Shown in pieces: positions 1-10,498 of a stretch of 64,000 nt of DNA (its first letter is position 1; each line of letters begins with the position of its first letter). The notes below the pieces were generated by a model that ran no database searches, was not told where the DNA came from, and saw nothing but the letters and a program-made list of their open reading frames with translations. The stretch spans positions 23,096,721 to 23,160,720 of the forward strand of contig CM025854.1 of assembly GCA_003952965.2 (NCBI GenBank), written 5' to 3'. The stretch comes from Morella rubra (taxonomy: Eukaryota > Streptophyta > Magnoliopsida > Fagales > Myricaceae). A program made the translations under genes and the position numbers.

Positions 1-947
1 AAAATCATGATCTCGTACCACCACCACTCTAGACAGACTGAAATGCAGCTTGGAATGGCCAAATTTAACAAAGATCTCCATTCTTTAAAGCACTCCATTG
101 AAAAACCTCCCCAGGTTTTCCTGTGGACACCAGAGATAAGGATGTAGAGAATCAAAGATCCTACAAGATTGAAGTTAGTCCAAACACCGCTCAGAGCGAT
201 GCCTTTGATTCCTAAATTCAGGTGCGACACAAGAAGGTAGTTGATAGGGATGTGAAAGAGAATTGAAAAAGAGGCACACAATGTTAGGGGCAGAGTTATG
301 GACTGCGTACGAAGATAGATACGTAATGGATGTAGAAGTGATTGAGCCAAGAGGTCAGGGATAGAATAGAGAAGATATGATTGTGCTTCTCTGGCAATAG
401 CTTCATCTTGGCCGCAAAACAGAAGGATTTCCTTCATGTTTAACCAGAGAAGAGAAATAGGTATGGATATAAGGCTGAGCAGAAGCACTGTTCTCTGCAA
501 GGAGAGACCGAGGAGGGAGTGCTTTTTGGCTCCAAACGCTTGTCCGCAAATGGGTTCCATTCCCATGGCAAGGCCAGAGAGAATAGAGTAGCCAGTGATG
601 TTGGCGAAGCCAACAGCGAGGGAGCCACCGGCTAAGGCGAGGTCCCCTAGGCGGCCGAGAAAGAGCATGGAAATCATTGAACGAGAATAAAGCAAAAGGC
701 CGGTCAGTATCATTGGGAGCGCTATCTTGGCTATGGAAATGGCTTCTGCGAGGACGAGGGACAAATGGGTTCTTCCTGGTTTCAAGGTTTCGTAGGGTGA
801 GGGTCCCTGTTGTTCTTGCTCTGATGTTGGGCTTTTGCAGATTAATGGGGTGGTAAACATGTGGGGATCCTCTGGTTCTTTGATAGAGACAAGGTAAGGG
901 TGGTTTGCATTGCATTTACAGGGGAGAGGACAAGTTAGCTGGCCCAT
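1..947 (-). CDS. MATE/DETOXIFICATION efflux transporter, N-terminal part (cut by window edge)
   Basis: An open frame runs without a stop from an ATG at 945-947 to the left edge (315 codons, then two bases). The product is a multidrug and toxic compound extrusion carrier, a multi-pass membrane protein that usually works as a proton-coupled antiporter at the plasma membrane, tonoplast or endomembranes. After about 65 polar residues comes the first hydrophobic helix (IALPMILTGLLLY, ~75-87), then MISMLFLGRLGDLALAGGSL (91-110) and the family hallmark EPICGQAFGAKK (131-142). Further hydrophobic helices follow at about 150-165, 205-230 and 245-265. The PICGQAFGA form and the long polar N-terminus resemble the DTX48-DTX50 clade. 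Plant MATEs are about 500 residues, so roughly 190 C-terminal residues lie outside. No intron is seen, as is usual in this clade. A second ATG at codon 30 is a possible alternative start. Confidence 0.93.
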   Translation of the reverse strand, partial: MGQLTCPLPCKCNANHPYLVSIKEPEDPHMFTTPLICKSPTSEQEQQGPSPYETLKPGRTHLSLVLAEAISIAKIALPMILTGLLLYSRSMISMLFLGRLGDLALAGGSLAVGFANITGYSILSGLAMGMEPICGQAFGAKKHSLLGLSLQRTVLLLSLISIPISLLWLNMKEILLFCGQDEAIAREAQSYLLYSIPDLLAQSLLHPLRIYLRTQSITLPLTLCASFSILFHIPINYLLVSHLNLGIKGIALSGVWTNFNLVGSLILYILISGVHRKTWGGFSMECFKEWRSLLNLAIPSCISVCLEWWWYEIMI

Positions 948-1049
948 TATGGTGTTGTGGAAAAACAAATAATGTCAAGTTAACAGGCAGGCGAGAGAGA
1001 AGAGACTCGGGAAGGAGCGGGGTTTGGAATGGGGTGAAGAAGGGTGGGG

Positions 1050-1057
1050 TTTTATAG
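1050..1057 (-). promoter_or_regulatory. probable TATA box of the MATE gene
   Basis: The minus strand reads CTATAAAA here, about 105 bases before the ATG at 947. This is a good plant TATA consensus and leaves a leader of about 75 bases. Inferred from position and sequence only. Confidence 0.5.
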
Positions 1058-2333
1058 GGGTAGTTTTTCAGACACGTCACACTGCTTAAACGTAGTTTTT
1101 TTTAAAAAAATATATATATATAATTATTATTATTATTATTAAAAAAAAAACTTGGAACTTTACACAATTTGCTCATGTCTAGTTCTGAAGGGCCTGCAAA
1201 GCGAGGTGAATAGGTTTTTGGTCCTTACTGTTCCTCCCTTAATACACCTCCAGCTTAGATTAAAATCTTTTATCTATTACAAAGCTCAAAACAAATTTTT
1301 GTATGCTCGAAATGGATCAGATCCTTGGTTGTATATAATAAAGAGAGTCAAATGGTTATTCGTTAACATTTTGGGTCAGGGCTCTCTCCTCGTGGGGCAA
1401 AGTGTTTCTGTCCTTAAACTGAAAAGAAGGACAAAGATTGCTTTTTGGACGGTTATATATATTGATCTCGTTGGCAGCCGAACCAAAGGCCCAATAGGGC
1501 CCATCAATGTTGTCTCTGGTACATGGAATTTGGATAAACGTTTTAAGTAGGAATTTATAAAACTTGGCTTTGGATAAACGGCTGAAGGATTTTGCCACTT
1601 CATCATTTTTCAATAGAAATTAGAAAGTGTTATGCCTCATGGTCGGTTTAAAACCGCGGTTGCCGTTAGGTCCTTTCGTTTGATAGCTAATGAAGTATTT
1701 TCGTGTCTTCGTTAACTTTTGAAGCTCTACTGTTCATCAACTTTTGTGACTATCTGTTTGGCCTAATAACTAGTCAAGAAGTTTAGAGCTGGTTTGAAAT
1801 GCGGAACTGGCAGATTGTGAGAATCTTCAACCAAATATTACGTTCATTGGATTGTTAATTTCTTCACAATCTTTTTGGTCAGATGAAAAATTCTAAGTCT
1901 TGGGATCAGTGGTTTTAGTTTAACCCTACATAGAGAGAATTGGATAGGGATCCTAATGTGGAAACGAAAAGTCGGCAACTATTGGGGAGAGTTGATCTAA
2001 AGTCCTACTTTCGCACTATATTAGGGTCATCACGAGTGTGATGTGCCAAGTGGATGGCAGTCATGGTTCCACAGCCATGAGTGGGTTGGTCTGTATGTTC
2101 AAGAGCCTAGCAACCCTTTTATGACAAGGGCAGAGCCAACTGGAACGGACACCCTTTTGACTCAAAAAGACACAGAAAGACAATGCCGTAGTCATAAAAA
2201 CGTGTAGAAAATTCAACACAAGAAACTTTGCATGAATCTCAATTCATACTATTTTGACCCCCAGAATTTTTCAGATATTCCTGCTTCTGGAATCCTTCCC
2301 ATTGCAAACCGAACTAAAAGCACTAGCCCACAG

Positions 2334-2340
<7 letters not shown>

Positions 2341-2370
<30 letters not shown>
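2341..2370. repeat. (TA)n microsatellite
   Basis: Uninterrupted TA dinucleotides, 15 units, extended leftward by a few near-perfect units. Confidence 0.95.
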
Positions 2371-2374
<4 letters not shown>

Positions 2375-4126
2375 CCTACCATTACTGGAGATCTCAAGGA
2401 ATGTTTTGTCCATTTACATATCCCCCTTTCGGTGGATCTTTCGACGTATGCGTGAAGTTTTGGAAAGTACCCTACTGGATGACCAAGAAAAGCCATGACA
2501 ACTACATGAAAAAGAGGGGAACAGGAGACAAAGCGATTAAAGACACTCTAGAATTTGCCGTAGCACTGCCCAGAAGTAGATAAGAAAATTTAATAACCCG
2601 TCCTAATACCTAAAATCACGAGGGAGATGAAAAGGCACAATGTGTCCAACGATCCTAAAAGGGTGTCGCGAAGAGTTAAAAGGTATAGAAGCAAAAAATC
2701 TCAAAGTATCTCATATGCTTTCAAAGAACTCGCGAGAAAAGGGCTCCCAGTAGAAAACGAACACGTTGTACTTGAATGTATGTATCTCCAGATCTCCTCT
2801 CTCTCACACGCACACATATATACAAATGCGAGGATCATGATGATAGATCCGACAGACTTAAAGCCAAAATTGTAATTATGCTTTTAGGACATTGTGAATC
2901 GCATGCACCGACAGTCACCCTGCAAGGTTCATTTTCAGCCATGCAACCAGATCTCCGACCAGCCAGGTCATAAAAAATACAAAATTTTTTAAAGTCCGTT
3001 TGTATAATCTTGACTAGCTATGGAAGAATTTTATACAACGACATGCATATACCCTCTGCTTTTCCCAGGCCAGAACAAAAAGCAGATGACTATTTTTCTC
3101 CTTCCCCTTCTTTTTGTTTGAGATTGTTGTCTCAGAGGAGCCACCTAATTTGAGTTAGGTTCAGATTAGGCTTCGAAAAAAGGATATGGGTTCATACGAA
3201 CCAAAATCACACATTAATCTGGCCGCTTATTACGGAATATAACAGATGCTAATTCCATAACCATCATATTCGCAAATTTTAACCGGTGCTGTACGAAGAC
3301 CTCCTCTCAACTCAATATGGCTATATATTGTTGACAACTAGCAAGACACTGAAAATTGAAAGACAGTGACCGCCGCGATGACCTCGGTTCTACCCTTAAA
3401 CCTATTACCCGAAAGAATCAAGGCCAATAAAAAGAGAACATCAAATTAGAAGAAGGAATATATATAGGTACCGAGTTTTCCTTTCGAAGCTCATAAAGGG
3501 ACTACAATCTAAATCCAAGTAAATCTCTGGTTTTAACCGCACGAACGCTAAGCTTTTTAACGAAGGATCAAAGATAAGTGTCATATCACATCCTAATCTC
3601 CGAACAAGGATCCGTATATATAACTTTTCCCTTTTGTACGTCTTTTGATTTGAAATAAGATCCGAATTCTATGCTACTAGTCTTCCTCGTGTCCATATTT
3701 GATCGGGAGCTTTATGTGACACATGCAGAGGTAATTTGGACGTAGGATATTATCTAGATCAACCTTTTGAAGTCTGATCAGGCCTCGCTGCGATCAAATC
3801 GCGCTTTGTTTTCTTTTCTTTGAGCACAGACGACCAGCTTTGAAGAGAAGCACGCATCCAGAACATTGCCTTTCTTTGACTGTCCTCCATTAAAGCCAAA
3901 TTATATGCTGCTTTGTTGTATAAATATGTGGTCTTCTTCACCAAAAGCCAAATTCCCATTTGGTGGGTAAGGGGTAACGTGGAGGACGGAGTGTGAATTG
4001 GAGGATTCCAACATTGGACGTTCACACGTCTATATGAGGTCTAAGTTTTCACAGGTGTCAATTAATTATCCGCCCAAAGGTAGGGTAGGTCATCCACCTA
4101 AAGTTCCTCTCATATATACAATGAAT

Positions 4127-4463
4127 GTGATGTTTGGGAAGTAAAATTTTTAAGAATTTTGGTTTATTAGGAGAAAATTTTAAGAGTTTTAAATTTTTAT
4201 GGGGGTTTGTAAAAAATTGGTAAAAAGTTTAAGATTAATGTTTTATTGTAAAATAATTTTTATTGGAGTTCATTAAAAAATGAGTAGATAGAGGATTCGA
4301 TAAACAATTTTAATAAAAAAATAATGGAGTTTATTAAAAAGAAAGGGCGGAGAATATTTGATGGAATTTTATTTTATTTTTTATGAAAAAGTATTAATGA
4401 AGTTGATTTGAAAAGTTGTTGATTATTTGTGTAAAAATTTTGAGGTTTTGATCCAAGCCTTTG
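4127..4463. mobile_element. decayed Tourist-like MITE (relative of the element at 49,693)
   Basis: This AT-rich stretch resembles the reverse complement of the element at 49,693-50,068. Both contain phrases such as GGAGTTTRTAAAAA, TTTTAAAGTTTTAAAT-like runs and GGATTTTGGT-like ends in the same order. The ends (GATGTTTGGG on the left, GATCCAAGCC on the right) form only a rough inverted repeat and no clear target duplication was found, so the borders are approximate. Confidence 0.42.
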
Positions 4464-4486
4464 GTTAGACAGGAGACAATCCGTTT

Positions 4487-4830
4487 TTTCCATAGACTCA
4501 TGGACTGTTGGGTTAAGACTTGTCGGTAAACCTAGACTCTAATATTAGTGCTTGATGGTTTTGTGCATTATCAACCCCCAAAGCTAGTTTTTGAGATAAG
4601 GCTTTCCCTACTAATCACACTTATAAATTAACTACCAGGTCCTTCCACAACTTATATGAGATTAACCTCAATAATCTCTCCCTCACACATCGGACCTTGG
4701 GTCGGAGTGTTGACAACTTGTTTCTCTAATGGACTGTTAGGTCGAGACTTATTGGTACACGTACTCCTGATGTCTGATATCAATGTTGGGCGGTCTAAGA
4801 TCTTTTCTATCTCAAAAACTAATTCAATAG
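4487..4830. repeat. two similar segments, possibly a remnant of a dispersed repeat
   Basis: The segments near 4498-4640 and 4727-4830 share an ordered series of phrases: ATGGACTGTTRGGT followed by AGACTT and GGTA, then a TCTAATATTAGTG/TCTGATATCAATG-like stretch, then a 'ctagtttttgagata / tctcaaaaacta' pair in opposite orientation. Between them lies CTCTCCCTCACACATCGGACC, a phrase type common in dispersed plant repeats. No full element could be delimited. Confidence 0.3.
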
Positions 4831-5105
4831 GTGATGTTTTTTCTCGTGCTTATAAACTGACCACCTGCCGAGGTGAACTAACCAACAATAGCTACCATAT
4901 GAAAGTGTAAATACAAAGACCAATATCTTTCGCGTGCCTTTTTGAAAGGCTATATCCTAGAGAAGATCTATTGTATTGTTGTTTATATCAATCAATATCA
5001 TTCGTGAACTCTCACATCCATTTCACGAAGAGATATTGTGTTTAATTAGCTCTTGGAGTCAAACTTCTTCTTCCCCAGCATATTATGCAATTACTGGATA
5101 TAATA

Positions 5106-5521
5106 AGAAAAATGAAAAAATACACTTTTCACCCACAAAATACTGGGGTAGTGATACATTGCACCCCAAACTACTATCTTTAAAACATTGCACCCTCAAA
5201 CTACCAATATTATACATTTTGCACCATAAACTACCCACTTTGACACATTACACCCTCCGACTACTAATATTAAACACTTTGCACTATTTATTTGATAATA
5301 ATACATTTGAAAAATTAATGAATTGACAACAATATCTTTAATATATGGAAAATGGGTCAAGGGCATTATCGTCATTTTAGTCTGAAAATTTGATAAAGGG
5401 TGTAAAGTGTAAAAATTGGTAGTTAGATGGTGCAATGTGTCAAAATTAGTAGTTTAGAGTGTAAAGTGCAAAACCAATGGTAGTTCCTGGGTGAAAAATG
5501 TATTTTCCCCTGAGAAAAATG
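5106..5521. mobile_element. foldback MITE with 9-bp target-site duplication (Mutator-like size)
   Basis: The element body is about 5115-5512. The two halves are long imperfect inverted repeats: the left half starts AATACACTTTTCACCCA and the right half ends TGGGTGAAAAATGTATTTT. The interior alternates 'ttgcaccctcaaactac'-type phrases on the left with their complements ('ggtagttagatggtgcaatg') on the right. It is flanked by the exact 9-bp direct repeat AGAAAAATG at 5106-5114 and 5513-5521 (10 bp if the next A is counted). No coding capacity. The 9-bp duplication is what Mutator-superfamily transposition leaves, so a non-autonomous Mutator-type element is the best reading. Confidence 0.75.
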
Positions 5522-7764
5522 AATATATCTATATATGCTACCTGCTGTTCGGCTTTCACGGACCGGTTCTTGATGGAGAAGATTAATTAAAGAACCGATA
5601 ACAACACAGTCGCGGCTCTTTATTCTTACTGAAACAAACAAGGGCACCTACTGCTCCATCGGAGCACAGGGCTGCAGGATTTCCCCAAAACCCCGGCAAA
5701 TATATATATATATCTCCTCATCACCAAAAGCAAAAGAAGATAACCATTAGCTAGTACTTCACCAAATTTGTTATTCCAAAGTGACAACGTGATCCAATTT
5801 GTACGACAGCAACCGCTTCGATCAGAACCAGTTAATTCAAGAATACGACAAAAAGGGAATACTCCATCACTACCGGCCAGAAGACCCTTATGCCTATATA
5901 TCCTCTGACGAAAACAAAATTAGTACCCTACCAAACCGAAAAGCACCAGAATATGCGACAACAGGTATTTCAAAAGCTCATACCGAAGCAGTAACAAGAC
6001 AAAACAAGTCACCTACACTTGTGTAGCTAACAGCTCCCAAGTATTCGTCTCACTCTCTGAGAGGGACATCACAAGACCCGAAAACTCAGTTTGAGGATAG
6101 ATCCTTGTAAGTCATGTAACCCTTATAAACGACCTTGAAGAACTTTTAGTTCAGCTTAATTAACGTATCATATAAATATATAGTCAGATACTTTATAAAC
6201 AACTCGTAAGTAGTCGCAACCTAATGCCTAGAAAATACAACTTCTAGCATGCTTATTCATCTAATCTCTCATCAGCTAGCCATTCTACCTGCTATTTGAG
6301 AAAGGATGGTCAGTCCCTTAGCTTTCCAATTGGGTTTGCATTAATTGAGCTCTTTCGGTTCCTAATCGAGCATTTAGATCATATATTCGTACACCTTTAC
6401 ACTGCTACATCCACCTCTTCTGAAACTATCTCCTCAGGTTACTTTTCCAACGCCAGCTATATGGGATGAAGAAGTCGACTCAAATATTAAGCCGTTACTA
6501 TGACCATCTGCATAGGACCTTAGTACCCATAACGTTGGGAATAAATATCATAATAATTCTTCACATTTGAAGTACCATATGATAGGCACCTCGTGTGATA
6601 TTTTTCGAGCCTACTATTTATAGCTTTTAATATATACACACATAACTACTTTGGAGGGAATGATGATGCCATTTGAACCACCAAGAAAAGAATGCCATCA
6701 ATTTCAAGTATAGAGCCAATTAGTTACAGCAGGTCGAAAAATAAATAGAAATAGATCATCTATATATGCACCCAAAATTGGTTTGGAATTGTTAATTAGC
6801 ATCACAGGTTAATTTGGAGGAAGGACATAATAGCAGGCAAAAAGAGAGAGAATAAAAAAGGGAAGTTAGCAAACGCATTTTTCCTTGTGATGAGACAAAA
6901 TTATTGTCCTCAAAGTCCAACTGACCTAATCAGCTAAATACTGATTAGAGCTTGATTGGTTTCTCTTCTTCGTTTTGAGAATGAGTCAACTGACCTCATT
7001 ATTAAGCTTCACTTCATGTTCAAAAGCCGGGACAGTACTCTATCAACTTTTCTAGAGAATTATTGTTTTTGGTTTTTGAAAAATTTTGTTTGATTTGTAC
7101 TCTGAATTGAATTCGAATAGACCTAACTCGACTTGTATGTGGCCTGACTCGAATGGGGTGACATACCATCGAGTCGGACAAGGTCACATCGCACGCTTAT
7201 CGGTCCAATTGAAGATTTGTTCGGAGTATACAACCGGTGGCGTATCAAAGAGTGGGGCCGCCCAATCAGGCGTCTCCTTTCCGGTGACAGCCTTCACTGT
7301 GACCCCTCGGGAGGCATATTATCACATATCGTGATTTGCACCAAAAGAGGTGTACATCTCTGGCCATATTATCCCACTCTCATCTAAAAGCGTTTGGTGT
7401 ACACGCTCTAAGAAGCCAATTATTCGTTGCAAATGTTGAAAACGAAGCTGCATGTCACGCTCCTGGATGTAGACTGGAAAAATCAACTTCGAAAAAAAAG
7501 TTGTCTTAAAAAGCAAACGCAGTAAGTGCGAGCCACCTTAAGCACTTGTGGGTTGCTTTTGAACGGTCGGAAAATTTTAGGCTGTGAGCAGAAAAGGGAG
7601 CAACTTTCCCTGCCTCCTCACATTTATCAATAGGCAGCAACTCTCGCAGAACTCTATTTTTTTTTTTTTGAGGGGTTGTGATATTATTGGTGTAACTGTG
7701 CTCTTCCATCGAATTCTTTAGTGTCTGCATACCTACTTGCACTGCATCACAGATGGAGACCTTT

Positions 7765-7786
7765 TTTTTTTTTTTTTTTTTTTTTC
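7765..7786. repeat. poly-T tract
   Basis: A run of about 22 T residues, possibly the tail of an old retroposed copy, but no adjoining element was recognised. Confidence 0.85.
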
Positions 7787-10498
7787 TCTCTTTTGGGTTA
7801 CCTTATCTCTATCTTGATCTACGTTTTCTTGTGGATGGATAGCTACGAGTCATATTTGTGGATTTTGTTGAATCGAAATATTCAACCCCTACGCCCAATA
7901 GATTTGTTAAAGATCAAATATCTTTTGACGTAGATATCTACATGCTAGATACCACTCAGTGGGTTATCTTCAAGGGATACAGGATTTGCTTTCCAGGCCT
8001 ATGATGATTGTTTTGGCATTTTAAAGCAATAATTTGCTTTCCTAGAAAGTACATATTCGTTGTCTCGCCTAAGATCTCACCAATAGTTCCACTTTTGCCA
8101 ACTTAGGCCTTTTGATCCTTACATTGTTAGACGATAATCTAAATTAAATAAGAAACTGATCAAAATCACGTTTCAAATCAGTAAATGTCTTAATTTATAT
8201 TGTCATGAAATTCAACCAAACTCTCACGTTTGGATCATTGTGATGCCGAGATAGTGACAATTTTTTTTTCATCTAAATGGGGGTTGGATAACAATTTAAA
8301 TTATACTAAAACCATTAATTAGTACCTCGACATCGTACAAGGATTTGGTTCTTATCCACTCTTTCACAGAGTATTTATAAAAGAATATCATGAGATAATT
8401 GTGGAATGGGTATTGATAGGATTTGAGGAATTAATGTTTTCTATCTACATAATAAACTTGTGTCACAAACTTAATCTTTTATGAAATAGAAAAAATTAAG
8501 ATTTTGGTAATAACCAAATCCAATAAACCGTTTAATAAGTGCCAAATCTTGTAGTTTTTACTTATACACTTAACATAGACAGTATTAAAGAGAATATAAT
8601 TTGAATAATAAAATTTACCTATTTCTAAAAGTTTGAACTTTTGAGATAAACCATAATTTTACACAGTATCAGAGTCAAGATCCTGAATTCAAGACCTAAC
8701 TTTGCACTCACCCCAATTTTAATATAATATTACATGTCTTGTATCTATCAATTAATGGGGAGTCAGCCCACGTGGGAGGAGGATTAAAAAATAAAATTTA
8801 AAGAATAAAATCTCTTTCTAACAACTCAGAAAATGAACAATGGACTGTTCTATGGATACAACAGATGTTTAAAATGGCAAGTTTTTCTCTTCTCGCCTCA
8901 TATTTACCCAATTTTCCTAAAGATCTCGACTCTTGACATGTATTTCTACCCTTCATCACTCTAAAGAATAACACCGTACTTTACACATTCCAGAGATAAG
9001 CCCTACATCAGTGAGGTGCCACCAAAGCCAAACCCAGGTGTTGTCACGATGATTATTCGATTAACACTACGGGATATATGAACGCACCTTTACTTGAGAA
9101 ATGTTTGAGATATTATTACGCTTACTCAAAATGAGTCATCAATTGACATGATCTTTAAGATCTATAAAACGTCTAGATCCAGCCTGCATTTCGGCCGATT
9201 TAAATTCCTATCTAGTTGATAATTTTATTGACTCGGTGCAACTCGACTTGTAGTAAAACCTATAGAGTATAATTCAGGCTGGTTCAACTAAGTAAACCCA
9301 AGTTTTTGAAGTTATATCGAAGTTAACGAAGTGTTCCACAATGAAGGACAGAATTTGGCGCCTTCTGAAATAGACGATGTCTTGGCCTCTTGGGTATGGT
9401 CAGACCTGCTCTTAGTTGTCTTCTCGATGGGCTTAATCCAGCTGGCACCCATAAACGACAACAACAAAAAGAACAGTTCTCGAGTCTACCGATCCCAGCC
9501 AAATAACACCCGATCGAGGAAGTGAGCAGTCCTTATATATCCTATGATTAAAAAACTGTGCTCATCCCTTGCCATTGGGGCAGTGGAATCCATCCGCCTA
9601 AAGATACACCCAAACAATGCTCGAAACATACAGTTATCTATCTGCAGCCAGAGTTACCAACCATTGCCATACTCTGGTTGATCAGTTTGGTAATAGTCAC
9701 CTGAGTCGGACGTTTTTCTTTTTTGGCCCCTAGGCACTTATGAGTCGGACCCTTTTTTTTTTTTCAGGATATATGAGTCGACTTACATAAAGGTTAAGAG
9801 AATAGTTGACAGCTGAGAAGCCAATGGAAACCACCCCTTAGGCCTCCTAACAATAACCAGCCTTAAATTTGAAAAAAGGCTAGTCCTATCAGTATGTTCT
9901 TTGTTCTGAAACAGAGAAGATAGGAAAGTACAACAACGATTTTATGCCAATAATACTCCCAAGGATCATTGCCAATAATACTCGAGCTTATCCTCCAATC
10001 CACCTCATGAGAGTTAGTTTTAAAACTAAAGCCAACACTAACACTAAGATGTTATTCTAACCCCTACATATGAGACTCCTCTAGGATACAACACCATAAA
10101 GCATAGCTTGGGAGTAGTTGGACAGTAATCATTTTAAAAGACCCACAGGATAAGGAGAGACCATTAGTTTCCACTAGAAAGCGCCAACTATTATTCTGAG
10201 TCATAGCACAAAACAAGAACAGAGAGCAGAGTCAAGTCCAGCAGAGAGCAGAGGTTCTGTTTACAGAATTCTTGTTTATACCATCCACAACATTTTAAGC
10301 AGAAACCAAAGCAAAGAAACATGAAGAAACTAGATACTAACAACTAGGTCTACATCACAAGTTCAGAAGCATATTACTACCTAACTCCCCCTTAGGAGTC
10401 ACTGAAAAAGGCATATTGGAACAAACTATGAATGAGTTTCGCCACCAACTCAATCCAAACAACCAATTGGAGTCGTTATCAGAGTACTCAGATCCAGA

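Larger units (their letters stand above)
948..10498. other. gene-poor spacer of about 9.5 kb
   Basis: No coding region could be supported here. The longest frames (399 bp at 1152, 351 bp at 4976, 330 bp at 2254) have low-complexity or unrecognisable translations and no usable splice context. The spacer holds simple repeats (TA run at 2341-2370, poly-T at 7765-7786), a foldback element with target duplication at 5115-5512, a related AT-rich element at about 4127-4463, and a pair of similar segments at 4487-4640 and 4720-4830. The 3' untranslated region of the SR-protein gene must lie in the last few hundred bases below 10,498. The rest looks like decayed intergenic DNA. Confidence 0.7.

Noticed and set aside
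403..915. 170-codon minus-strand frame overlapping the MATE gene
   Set aside because: It is a shifted frame over the true MATE reading frame, which is open to the window edge and carries the GQAFGA motif.
7086..7516. Possible degenerate coding remnants on both strands
   Set aside because: The translations look slightly protein-like (for example FPVTAFTVTPREAYYHIS) but no family could be named and the frames are short and unlinked.
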